From assembly GCF_015832195.1 (NCBI RefSeq), contig NW_024037374.1, positions 4,007,331 to 4,071,330 of the forward strand: 64,000 nucleotides of DNA, read 5' to 3'. The notes beneath the pieces were generated by a model. The model saw nothing but the letters and a program-made list of their open reading frames with translations. It did not search any database and was not told where the DNA came from. The DNA comes from Motacilla alba alba (taxonomy: Eukaryota > Chordata > Aves > Passeriformes > Motacillidae). This document shows positions 42,131-53,100 of this stretch, piece by piece (the first letter of the stretch is position 1; each line of letters opens with the position of its first letter). The translations under genes were made by a program, and so were the position numbers.

Positions 42131-42834
42131 TCGAGGAGTCGCCTTCACCTTGGGGAGATCTCGAGATAGCTAGCTGACTCGAGGGTTTTTATTAGAATTT
42201 TCTATTGAAAGTTGGGAAGGAGGGGGGAAAAAGACACAATAGTCTTATGATCTCATCTGCTCAGCAGTGGGGGAGAGCCATTGTTTTCTTGGTTCAGTAG
42301 TCACTACCTGCAGGCAAACATCTCCGTTTGATCAGCTGTTCTCCCCCACACACACTGCCCCCCTCCCCTCCCAGCTTAGAGGTTTCAGTCCTTGGGGAGA
42401 AAAGGAGTCTTTTCCATAGAGGGGTCTCATGTCTCAGTCTTGGAGGGAGTGGCTTCTCCCATCTCAGTCCATCTGTCACGGTGGTTGTACAGTAGATGAA
42501 GGGTCTTCTGTGGAGACCACCAAAAGGTCATTCCAGAAAAGAGTCCAGCCAGGCTTGGGAGTGGAAAACTCCAGGCCATTGTCGCAGAGCAGATACCGGC
42601 CAAGAAAGGTCAAGGTGCCCCTTCTCCTTTCACTAGGTCCAGTGTTCCAATACAGCAAACACACCTGCAAACAATGGCTCAGCAGGCCAGAAGCTCTGCT
42701 CCAGGCCTCAGCACCCTGGCACGCTCCCACCAAACCAGCATGTCAAAAGAGGATCCTCTTTCGCTGGTCCCGGTTTCTGCCTTTTTCACGATGATCGTGA
42801 GGCAGATGAGAGAAATTTTGGACAGAGTCTTACA
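42131..42834. other. Unassigned sequence between ERV-C and microsatellite
   Basis: Starts with restriction-site-like palindromic text (gagatctcgagatagctagc). A complement of AATAAA lies near 42190. It could be an LTR or UTR, but no boundaries, coding motif or repeat partner were found. Confidence 0.25.
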
Positions 42835-42835
42835 G

Positions 42836-42881
42836 GAAGGAAGGAAGGAAGGAAGGAAGGGAGGGAGGGAGGGAGGGAGGG
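42836..42881. repeat. GGAA then GGGA microsatellite
   Basis: (ggaa)n for about 28 bp followed by (ggga)n for about 20 bp. Confidence 0.9.
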
Positions 42882-42899
42882 ATTCAGATCTAGTCCTTC

Positions 42900-44275
42900 C
42901 GGAAATGTGGTGCTTGCTGGCACTTCCAGTTCCCAGATCTGGATATTTCTCTATTCTGGCACAGACCAAGTGCAGCAATTTGCTGGCACAGAAATCCCAA
43001 ACCCAGCAACTTCCTGGTACTTGCACCTACTATATAAACCTTCTTGGAAACATACTTGCATACGTACTATATAAGCCTTCTATCAAACCTTAAAAATTCT
43101 CTACAAATTCATTTCCAACATTTCTGGGTCTGGCACCGCCCAGATCTGGTGTTTGCTGCCACCACCAGTGCCCAGATCTGGAAATTTCCTTGTTCCAACA
43201 CAGCCCAAGTGCAGCACTTTTCAGGCAAAGAAAGACAAATCTGGCCATTTTCCGTTGCCAGCTCTGTCACTGCCCAGACCTGGACTGCCATTGCCCGGAT
43301 CGGAAAACTTCCCGGTGCTGGCAGAGCCCCAGTCCAGCCATTTGCTGGCAAAGAAAGCCAAAACCCGGCAGCTTCACGGTGGTGGCACCAGCACTACCCA
43401 GATCTGCTGTTTGCTGCGCCAGCGCCCAGATATGGAAACTTCCCACTGCCGCCACAGCCCAAGTCCAGCAATTTTCTGGCACAGAAAGCCAAAACCCAGC
43501 AATTTCCTGGTGCCAGCACCGCCACTGCCCTGATCTGCTGTTAGCTGGCACTACCTGTGCCCACATTTGGCAACATCCCAGTGCTGGCACAACCCAAATG
43601 CAGCAATTTTCTGGCAAACAAAGCCAAAGCCAAAGGGCAGCGTCCTCTTACTGGCACCAGCACCGCGCAGATCTGGTGTTTGCTGCCACTGCCTGTGCCC
43701 AGATCCGGACATTTCCTGGCTGCGGTGCAGCCCAAGTGCAGCAATTTTCTGTCAAAGAAAGACAAAACCCAGCAACTTCCTGGTGCCAGGACGGTCACTG
43801 CCCAGATCTGGTGTTTCCCGGAACTGCCAGTGCCCAGATACAGAAATTTCCCGATAGCCATGCAGCCCAAGTGCAGCAATTTTCTGGCAAAAACGCCACA
43901 ATCTGGCAATTTTCCATTGCCGCCTCTGTCACCACCCAGACCCAGAGTTTCCCAGCACTGCCAGTGCCCAGATTCCAAAACTTCCCAGTTCTGCCAGGGC
44001 CCAAGTCTGGCAGATTTCTGTCGCTGGCAACGACACGATCAAGATCTGCTGTTTGCTGGCAGCACCAGCGCCCAGATCTGAAAACTTCCTGGTGCCGGCA
44101 CAGCCCAAGCCCAGTGCCAGCAAATGACTGGCACTGAAAGCCAAAAGCTGGAAATCTCCAGGTTCTGGCTCCAGCACCATCCAGACCTGGTGTTTGCAGG
44201 GACCGCAAGTGCCCAGATTTGGAAATTTCCGGTGCCTTCACAGCCCAGGTCTAGCAACTTGGTTTTTAGCTGGCT
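42900..44275. repeat. Tandem array of a roughly 130-bp unit
   Basis: About ten copies; cccagatctgg recurs near 43141, 43271, 43397, 43527, 43672, 43801 and 43937. Each has cccaagtgcagcaattttct, ggcaaagaaagcc and aacttcctggtgcc. Non-coding. Confidence 0.88.
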
Positions 44276-44512
44276 TAGGCAGAGAAGTTCCTCAGACTGT
44301 GACTTTGCTTTTCCTTGGAACTGTTTAAACATGCTCTGGACTGAAAACCCAGAAAAACACCGGCAGCTCACACCTGTGGCCCACCGAGGTCTGGGACGCT
44401 GCATTCCAGCGCCAGAGGGACTTGGAAGAGACCGAGTGAGCCAACTACAAGCCACAAAATGGACTTGCTGAATTTGCCATCTCTTCAGAGCTGTGAGACG
44501 TTTCAGTTATTA

Positions 44513-45052
44513 TTATTCATTTTTCAGGCTTGTCAATACTTTTCTTGTGAAATAAACAGGTTGTTTCCACTTTTCTCCAGGGAAGTCTTCTCCTGAACTA
44601 GTAGGGGGAGGGGCTGCTTGAACTTGCTTTCTAGACAGACCCCTTTTGGAGGGTTCCTCCCAAAATTTGCCCAAAACCAGCACAAGCAGGCACAATGAAA
44701 ACGTCAGCAGTGGCACAACTCCCCAGCCCACCAGGAAAAGAAAGGGCATGTCAACTGCTCCAAACGTTTGTCCTGCTTTGCTGCAAAAGTCCTGCTGCAC
44801 ACACAATGCAGTGTGCAAAGCCAAGGGAAGCTGCAACTGCTGGCAAATCTTGGGACAGCAGCTCCACCTTGTTCTCCAGGAGAGGTTCTTGAGAAGAGCA
44901 GACAGGAGAAGATTCCTGGAAAACTGAAACAGCTTTCCAGAAGTGAAATGAGAATGAAAGAAACATCCAAGATGGTTTCCTCCATTGATTTCGAGGCTCC
45001 CCTTTCCATGTTGCACTACTTCTCCATCCCATTGATTCCAAATGCACCTCAC
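44513..45052 (-). other. Unidentified open frame with one membrane segment
   Basis: 179 codons on -. Residues of about 105-130 are strongly hydrophobic (FLFLVGWGVVPLLTFSLCLL) and are followed by a polar tail of about 50 residues (PSKRGLSRKQVQ ... FTRKVLTSLKNE), the pattern of a type I membrane-protein end. The N-terminal half shows no domain. On the opposite strand AATAAA near 44552 may end another transcript. May be a chance frame. Confidence 0.25.
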
Positions 45053-45620
45053 CTCTCAGATCGGTGACTTGGCAGTTTTAGACACTCTCAAATACCATGA
45101 GCCACACACAGTTTTCCTGCCCCTGTTTGTTCTGCAAAGCAACACTGGAGATGGAAGTGCAGTGCTTGGCTCAGGTCGGAATCCTGCAGCAAGGGAATGT
45201 GCCCTGACAGTGTTTGACCCTCAGCAAGGACAAGGCACAGCAGCCACCGAGGGGATTGCTCTGCCCGTGGGCAGGAGTCAGGACTCTGCATCTGGGCTCA
45301 ACGCTGCAAAGTTGCCGTGTTTGGACAGACTAAGGGGCTGTCCCCGGGCGCGCGGGGCTCGGCCGTGGGGCTCATGGGGCGAGCGGGGAACGGACACGGG
45401 GACAAACGGCCCCGGGGCTTCAGTTGCAGCGGCAGCGGCGGCAGCAGCGGCAGCAGCAGAAGATTCTCTAGAGCTATCTTCTTCTTTCTCTTTTTCTTTT
45501 TCTTTCTCTTTCTCATTCTCTCTCTCTCCCTTTCCCGCTGCCGGGCACCCTTCTCGCGGGGTCCGTTTGCCGGCGTCCCTCTCCTCTCCCCGCCTCCCTC
45601 TCCCCCAGCCGGGCCGGGCC

Positions 45621-48143
45621 ATGCCCCCGGCCCGCCCCCGGCCCCGGGCGGGGCTGCCCCGTCCCCGGCCCCGGCCGTCCCGCCGCGGTCTCGCCTCCGC
45701 CCGGCTCTGGCCGTACTGGCGGTGGCGCTGCTGGGCGGGCATCAGCGCCTGGGGCAGGGGCGGCATCGCCGCCCTTTGGCTCCGCCTGGCCCGAGCCCGG
45801 CGCCGGCCCCGACGCAGGGTCCAGTCCCGACCCCGGCCCCGGCCCCGGCCCCGGCCCCTCCCGGAGCCCGCGGAGGACACACGCGGCGTGGCCGCTCCCT
45901 CCGCCTCGGCTGCGGCTTCCCCGGCCCGAGCTGCGCCGCTCGGCAGCGCGGCCGCCGGCCCCGAGCCTCCCGTGTCCCGTTCGAAAGAGCGAACGTCGGG
46001 GGATGGCCGGCCCGGGGCGGTTGAGGGGCGCTCGGGGGCCGTTGCTGGCCCCGGGCCGAGCGCTGACAGCCGCGTCCCGCCCGCAGGGAAGGCGCAGGAG
46101 GCTCTGCTGCAGCGCTACCGGGTGGGTTCGCTGCTGGGGCGCGGCGGCTTCGGCAGCGTCTTCTCGGCCACGCGGCTCTCGGACGGCGCCCCGGTGAGCG
46201 GCGGGGCCGGCGGCGGGCGCAGGAGGAGGGCGTGGAGGGGGAGGAGGAGGCGCAGCAGGAGGAGGAGGCTGGGGCTCGGCAGGGCGGGCGGCGAGCTGAG
46301 CCCGCTGCTGCCCTTGGCTTGCAGGTGGCCATCAAAAGGGTGCCGCGGAACCGCATCCGGCACTGGGACGAGCTGGTGAGTCAGCGGGGCCAGCGGCAGA
46401 AGCCGGGCCGTGCCGGGCGGGGATGAGGCGGCGGCCGGCAGGGTGGAAGGCGCCAGGACGCCTGGAGGGGGAGCGGGCGTGGGCCCAGCGCAGGGCGCAG
46501 AGCGTCCCGGCCTGGCTGAGGGCTTCCCCAGGCCTGGCACGGCATCGGCCCCCGCTGACGGCATCGTGCTCCTCCCGCAGCCCGACGGCACCAGCGCACC
46601 CCTGGAGATCGTGCTGCTGGCCAAGGTGTCCACCGGCTTCCCTGGTGTCGTGCAGCTGCTGGAGTGGCTCGAGCTCCCCAACAACATCCTGATGGTGCTG
46701 GAGCGGCCAGAGCAATGTCAGGACCTCCTGCGTTTCATTCGGGCACGGGGGGTTCCTGTGCGAGGAGGTGGCGCGGGAGCTGTTCCGCCAGGTGCTGGAG
46801 GCCGTGCGGCACTGCACCAGCTGCGGGGTCCTGCACCGCGACATCAAGCCAGAGAACATCCTGGTTGACCTGGCCACCAGGCAGGCCAAATTGATTGACT
46901 TTGGCTGTGGCACCTACCTGCAAGACACAGCCTACACTTACTTTGCAGGTGAGCCTACGCAGGGCTGTGCTCCCGCTCCTGGCATCTCATGGCCTGACAT
47001 CTCCCAGCCCAAGCTGGCTGTGGCAGCGGGCATTCTCCCTTTTGCTGCCAGGCAGGGGACTGAGCCTCCAGCTGGCTTGCTTTTGAGCCGGGCTGGGTGG
47101 GGAGGCATCTTCCAGCCCTGCTGGCAGCCTTTGCCAGCCACTGTGCCCTGGACTTGGGCTGGGCTGGGGCAGCCAGCCTGACAAAAACCCCCATGGGTGG
47201 GGTAGCAGAGAGGCGCAGCCAGCACCAATGCACCAGCCCGTTTGGAGTGTGGGCGAGAGGAAGGGCTCCCACTGCTGCACTCGCTCTGTTTGCCTTGGCT
47301 TCATAATACTTTTGGGCCAATGCAATGCAGGCAGGGAGGATAAGGACATGTTTTTTCCCCAGCTTTTTCCCCAGTGGCTTTTTCCTTTGCATGTCATGGT
47401 CAGGCCTAGCCAGGGCTTCCACTGCCCTCTTCCGACACCCGGTTGGCTTCTTTTGCAACCCTAAGGTTGTACACTTGGAGTCCCAGGTGCTGGCGAGAGG
47501 GCAGTGGTCACCCTGTGTGCCACTGATGCAGCCCCCGCACGGCCAGGGCTGCTGTAGCCAGGCTCTGGGGGCAGCAGCATCGCCCTGCTGAACTCCATCT
47601 GTATTCCATAGGAACACTGTCCTACAGTCCCCCCGAATGGACCCGCTTGGGCCGGTACCACGGCGAGGCAGCAACGATCTGGACGCTGGGCATCCTGCTG
47701 CACCAGATGGTCTGCGGGAAGCATCCTTTCAGGAGGGGCCGGAACATCAGCCGGGGCCAGCTCTCGCTGCCACCACGGCTCTCTCAAGGTGGATCCTCTT
47801 CTCTGCGCACGGGGGGAATACCCGTGCCGGGAGGCAGCAGCGGGCTCCTGGGCATCGCGCTCTGGCCGCTGCTGAGGAGGTGGCCCAAGTCCTGCTCTCC
47901 TCCAAAGCAAAGAGCTGATGGGAAAGTTTAGGCCCAGCTCTGAGCGCATCCAGAATGGCCTGGGCATGGGAATAGTGGGGCAAAGCAGACAGGAGCCTGC
48001 TCTAGCTGACCGGCAGTTTGTGGTTTCTCTCGGCAGCGTGCCAAGATCTGATCAGGCGGTGTTTATCCATGCACTTCTTGGACAGGCCCTCATTAGAAGA
48101 CCTGTTCTGTGATCCTTGGGTGCAGGGTATTCCTCCGCCGTAG
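45621..48143 (+). pseudogene. PIM-like serine/threonine kinase gene with one frameshift
   Basis: Exon set by splice sites: up to 46193, 46325-46375, 46581-46948, 47612-47788, 48037-48143. The same boundaries occur in vertebrate PIM1. Glycine loop GRGGFGSV, VAIK lysine, HRDIKPEN catalytic loop, IDFGCGTY magnesium loop, SPPEW activation segment and a C-terminal DRPSLEDLF are all present; TAG is at 48141. One extra G in the G6 run at 46747-46752 shifts the frame inside exon 3. The first exon is doubtful: an ATG at 45621 is in frame through a long Arg/Pro-rich region, but PIM genes have an intron at the acceptor 46086. A homopolymer sequencing error would restore the gene. Confidence 0.75.
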
Positions 48144-48418
48144 AAGAAGGGAGAGAGCCACAGGCACACTTTGATCCAGGGCCCTGGTAAGTTCCAGCTG
48201 CACACATGCCTTGGCCATCAGAAGCAAAGGAACCCAGACCTTTTTGTGCTGCCTGTGTCGCTGCACCGGGGTCATGGCATGGCAACACGCAGCCCTTGTG
48301 CTGCAGCTGAGCTGCTCTGCCCAGCACTGGTGGCCGCCATCCAAGCTGGTTCTGCTTGTCCTGGTTCCCTGACAGCTGGGGCCCTGGGCAGAGCCCTGAC
48401 AGCCTGCTCCCAGCCCAG

Positions 48419-48459
48419 GGAAGGAGAAGGAGCCCCTGGAGAAGCTGTACCAGGTGGGG

Positions 48460-48509
<50 letters not shown>

Positions 48510-48640
48510 GACAGCGAGGATGACCTCAAGGATGACAAACTCTTCCTCAACCTGGCCCCCGGCAGCTGAAGGTGATGGACTTTGATTGTGGCACCTTCTT
48601 CAAAGCCAAACTCGACAGGGAACTTTCAGATGAGTCCACC
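48419..48640 (+). pseudogene. Second PIM-like fragment with (CTG)15
   Basis: After an acceptor-like ctcccagcccag the sequence reads KEKEPLEKLYQVG, the start of PIM exon 2. Where the glycine loop should follow there is (CTG)15 at 48463-48507. Then DKLFLNLAPG and, one frame over, QLKVMDFDCGTFFK resemble the exon 3/4 segment around DFG (here DFD). Exon 2 start and the DFG region are fused and the rest of the kinase is missing. Flanking 48640-48920 resembles the intron at 46980-47200, so this is a tandem duplicate. Confidence 0.65.
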
Positions 48641-49600
48641 CCCAGGGAAATGCTCCCAGATTTGGGCATTGCCCAGGCTGGCTGGGAAGCAAAGGTTCCC
48701 CCTTTGCTGGGGCAGATGCAACTAAGTCTTCAGTCGGCTGCCCAGCTGCTTTTTGGCAGGGCTGGGCGGATGGGCTGGGCTGCTTACGCAATGGGAGTTG
48801 GCTCCTGGCCCTGCCAACAGCCCCCAGCAGCCACCGTGGCCTGGGCTGGGGCTGGGGCTGGGGCAGCCAGGCCGACACAAACAAACCCCCATGGTGGGAG
48901 CAGAGGTGGGACTCCAGAACCTGTGCGCAGCTGCTTTGCTTTGCAGGCAAGGAAGGCCTTGGGCTGCTCCACTGCCCTTGTTTGCTTTGAGATCAGCCTT
49001 GTTTTGGGGGGCAGTGCAGGGGGCAAGAGAGAAAGTGTGGGCTTCCCTCACCCATGGCTGGGTTTTTCCCTAGCGTGTAGGGGTTGGGCCTTCCTCAAGC
49101 CCCTGACAGAGATAAGAGTTTTTCTCTTTTTTCTTGTTCCCCTTTTTGTCTCTAATCTCTTTTCGATCATGTGTGTTTTCTTTTTCTAGAGGAAGCGTTC
49201 TAGTTGGTCCAGTGTGGATCGGGAAGTGCTTGGGAGCAGCTGTGGTGTGGATGGGTGGTGCCCTTGGAGAAGGCTGAGCACATCGTTTGGGAGCAGCTTT
49301 TCTTGCAGCCCTGGATGGTGTGAGGTGGGTCCCTGTCTGCTTGGCCGGGTGGGATCAGAGCTTTTGGGAGATGGCAGCGAGCACGGGGGCATCTGGCTCT
49401 GGGCAGCTGCTGAGGGCTGGATGTGCCGTGGCCGGCTGCAGGCTGGGCACATGTCCTGCCCTCCTGCTCTGCTCCCAAAGACAGCAGTGATGGGCAGCTC
49501 TGGGCACAGCTCTGGGCACGGCCAGCATGGCCTGGGCACTGCAGGCGTTGGGACGAGGGCACAGGAGCCCTCGGCTGACGGGCAGTTTCTGCTTTCTCTC
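48641..49600 (+). other. Duplicated PIM intron-like sequence
   Basis: 48830-48900 (ggctggggcagccaggccga) parallels 47150-47200 (gctggggcagccagcctgac). No exon was found. Confidence 0.4.
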
Positions 49601-49607
49601 CTTGCAG

Positions 49608-50065
49608 CCGGGCTCTGCGGGTGCTGAGGCTGCTCTGGCCTCTGCCAGGGCTCTGCTGGGCTCAGCCCTGGGCACAGCTGGGCTGGCTCTGCCCTCACAT
49701 TGCTCTGAGAGCTTTGCATCAGACGAGCCCGTTCCGAGCACAGCGCCTGAGCTTTCTGCTTTGGCAGGTGAGTGAGACTCTCCTGCAGGCCCAGAGATTG
49801 CAGCTGGGGACACACATGCAATTGGCAAGAACCCAAACTCTCCACAGTCCCATCTAAATGCTTGCATCTCCCCAGGATGTTTTGTCTGTCCCATTCTTCC
49901 TTCCTTATTGGCTGGAACTGTGCAAGTGCTCTGTCTTCCTCCTCTAGAAGTGCCACGAGTGGGCCAAAGCTGGCGAGTGGGCCGTGTTCCTGAGGCAGTG
50001 CAGTCTGGAGCTGAGGGATGGAGAACTGCCCTTCTGCGCGTCCAAACCAGAGCAAAAAGCCGCAG
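49608..50065 (+). other. Two exon-like blocks of unknown gene
   Basis: 49608-49767 is bounded by ctctccttgcag and GGCAG/GTGAGT. 49948-50065 is bounded by ttcctcctctag and CGCAG/GTGGGA. Both are open in compatible phase. Translation gives an Ala/Ser-rich and then an Arg/Val-rich stretch without a known domain. Splice signals are good; product unknown. Confidence 0.3.
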
Positions 50066-50998
50066 GTGGGACTCCTTTGAGTCTTTAAGAAATCCCTGAC
50101 AGTTTCAAGGTGGATGTGCAGCTCATAACAGGGTGAGAAGGAAGGTCATCTTCTAAAGGATTTGGGATTTGACAGAGTTTTGATTCCCAGTCCTGCTTGG
50201 AGCCGGGAGGGCACAAAGCAATTTCCTCTTGCTTCGACCGCAATTGAAAACAACAGGGTTGGAAACAAAGCCCCAAAATCTTTTAAAAGGCTGCTGAGGT
50301 TAGTAAGATGGATCCATGCCATTGGCACATTTACAAAGTAAATAACAGAGTTCTCTTTTTCAAAAGATCCTTTACCTCTTGATGCAAAGTTACAGAAGTT
50401 TTTTCACTCACACTTGGGTTTTATTTTTATCTTTTCCAATTTATCTCATTTTTTTCCCCCTTTTTTATTCCTTTCTATAGAAAGCATGTCATATCCCAGG
50501 AATGTCCTTTGCTCCTGTGTGGAGCAGCTCCCTTCCTGCTGGCTGAGCTGCTCAGGCAGAGCCCGGCAGCTCCTGGCCCTGCAGGGCTCTGGCTTTTCCC
50601 CGTTGCTGAGCACAGATTGATGGAGCAGCACTGCTGAACACGGGCACAACACAGAGGGATCAGGAGCAGCTGCCTTTGTCCACGTGAGGCTCCAAGGCCC
50701 AAACTCTGAGCAGCCAGGGCTGGAAGAGACTCGCAGGCTGCCTGTTGCCTCTGCTGCCCCACGTCTGCCTGGCCCAGCTTGGCTTGGGGCGCAGGGAGAA
50801 CAAGGGGCAGCTCCCTGCCAGCCCCAGCCCAGGGAGCCCTCCAGCCCCGGGGCTTGGGGCACTGTCAGCACCCGCTGCTCCAGCCACCGCTTCTGCTGGC
50901 CCTGACTGCAACAACCAAATTGGGGCTGATCCCGAGGGAGCAGCAGCAGGGCCTGGATCTGATCCCTGACTCAGGGCCAGGGCTGCACAAGTGACCCC

Positions 50999-50999
<1 letters not shown>

Positions 51000-51044
<45 letters not shown>
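51000..51044 (+). repeat. (CAG)15 repeat
   Basis: 45 bp of pure CAG on +, equal in copy number and opposite in strand sense to the (CTG)15 at 48463-48507. Confidence 0.95.
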
Positions 51045-51045
<1 letters not shown>

Positions 51046-51682
51046 TGGAGCTGACTTTCAGCACAGCCCCTGGCCTTCTTCCCTCCCGTGTGCAGCGGTG
51101 TCACAGCAGCCTGAGGCACCTGGGAGCCCTCAGTGCCAGCAGGGACTTGAGATGGCAGCCCTGGGCTCCTGGAGGTTGTGCAAGGAGCAGAGCTGGGGAC
51201 TCCCTGTCCATGTGGAGCTTCCAGCTGGAAAGGCTGCTGTGGCCAGGCTGCTCCAAGGGCACAGAAAGGAGGGTCTGGACCACTGGATCTGTGCCTGTGC
51301 CACAGTCCTGGGCAGCAACCAGCGAGCCCTGGGGAACAGAAGGCACAGCAAGAGGGACAAAAGCAGGCAAGGTCAGAGACTGGGAAGAGCCAGACCCGGG
51401 AGCAGGAACAGCTGCTCCATTGCACTCTTGGAGAAAGCTCTTGGCTGCTCCAAAGCGCTGAAAGGCGTCAAGGGCAGAGAGGAGGCCACAGCAAACAATG
51501 CTCCTGTTTCCACACCTTCCCCTCTCCGTGTCCCAGGAGGAATTGGATGGACTGTATTCGCCTCTCCGAGTCGTCTCGTTCAGCATGAGCAGCTCAGCAC
51601 CAGGAGCTGAAGGAGCTGAGCAAGAGGGAACTTTTTGAGCAAAGTCCTGCTGCTGAAATAGACCTAGCTGAATGCAGCGGGT

Positions 51683-51800
51683 AGAATCATGGAACCACAG
51701 AATCCTTTCTGTTGGAAAAGAGCTCTGAGCTCATCCAGTCCAGCGGTCACCCAGCAGTGTCAAGCCAAACCTCATCCCTGAAGTGCCAAGGCCTGGACAA
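51683..51800 (-). mobile_element. CR1 LINE 3' fragment
   Basis: Reads agaatcatggaaccacagaa and then ttggaaaagagctctgagct on +, the reverse complement of the CR1 3' end common in bird genomes. Confidence 0.75.
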
Positions 51801-51807
51801 CAGCCCT

Positions 51808-52462
51808 GAGTGAGGCCTGAACAGCAGGCCCTGAGGCAAAGGTGACCTCTGGATGAACCTGCCAACCAAAGGTTATCTTTGTACCTGCTCACTAATGAAA
51901 CAGGCATGGTCATTAGCACTGTGATAGATGTAGCCACTCATTAGTGAAGCCAGTATTGACCTTTCTGTATTTAGAAGCCAGACAAGGCCATGAAATCTGA
52001 CATCTGGCCTTGTTTGGGGCTGTATGGTCAAAGTCAGCTCCCTTGCTTCCTCCTTGAGCCCTGGCCAGGCTTTGGGAGGGACCCAAGAGGAGGATGAACC
52101 CAGGTGTTCCCAGCCTAGAAGTGCTGTCGGTTTGTTCATTCAGCACTGTCAGAGCTGGGCCCTCTCACAGCGGGGCTGGAGCCTCAGCTGTGGCTGGAGG
52201 CACCTGCAGCAATTCCCAGTGTCCAGGAGTGGCTCTGCAGCCCTTGGCTGTGACAGCTTCCCCCAGCTGATGTGTGCATCTGGGGAATGGTAAAGCCTGA
52301 GCGTAAATGGTGCTGGATCTTCCTGAATCACTGCAGGCAATATTTGGTGATGATGATTGGCTGCATTGCTGAGCTGCTCCTTTGGGGATTCTTTGCTGCT
52401 TTGAACTGCAGGAAATGACACTGATTCCTTCCATTGGAGTCTGTGTCTTTGGTGCCCACTGG
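51808..52462 (+). repeat. Left copy of a roughly 650-bp repeat, probable LTR of ERV-D
   Basis: Aligns with 55818-56500 (aggcctgaacag-ggccctgaggcaaag, ccagacaaggcc, ccttgagccctggccaggct, cccagctgatgtgtgcatct). The two copies bracket degraded retroviral coding sequence, which suggests LTRs. The exact ends are not visible. Confidence 0.45.
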
Positions 52463-52779
52463 TGAAAGGAAACTGGCACAGTCTGGTCAAATCCCAACAA
52501 AATGTCACCTGTTCAATGTCAATGTGAGCAATCAGTCCCATCAGAAATTCCCAGATGGGAAGCCCTTCCCTGGAGTTGGCTGCCTCTGGAGTGGGCTGAG
52601 GTCGGAGCACCGTGTGAGCAGTGGGGCAGTGGGTTCAAAGAAGCTGAACCCCTGGATGTCCTAAAATGTAAAATCCAAAACTTGCATATGAAAGAAGGAG
52701 AAGAACTTGTGGGTTTGGGCAGACCAAGATGAATTTCTTAACAGTACATTGGAAACAGCACCTTCAGAAGGAACAGTTA

Positions 52780-52971
52780 TTGTTGGAATGCTCAATGCTC
52801 CCACATGGAGCAACAGAAGAAGGTTTTAATCTTGAGCTCACATGCATTTGTGCAAGTGAACTATTCATGTAGTAAATAACTATATACATACTAATAGTAT
52901 GAGACACTAATATGAATATTTTATATACATTTATCTATTTTTAAAATACATGTCTCTATATATGTGTGTAT

Positions 52972-53019
<48 letters not shown>

Positions 53020-53100
53020 GTCTATATCTTTCTGTTTATATAATATCTATATTTCTATATAAAATAATAATAATGGGAAATAGTGCTGACATTACTACCG
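52780..53100. repeat. AT-rich tract with (TA)21
   Basis: Pure TA dinucleotides at 52975-53016 inside a longer TA/TATC-rich stretch. Confidence 0.9.

Noticed and set aside
40312..42169. Plus-strand frames inside ERV-C
   Set aside because: Shadows of gag, env and LTR read on the opposite strand.
42900..44137. Possible CRISPR-like or satellite RNA array
   Set aside because: Units are about 130 bp, degenerate, without regular short repeat-spacer structure, and this is an animal genome; simple tandem repeat is sufficient.
45278..46356. Minus-strand Arg/Pro-rich frames opposite the PIM-like gene
   Set aside because: Antisense shadows of a CpG-rich exon and intron; kinase motifs and splice sites are on +.
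49186..50055. 289-codon minus-strand frame
   Set aside because: No domain, biased composition; the better splice signals lie on +.
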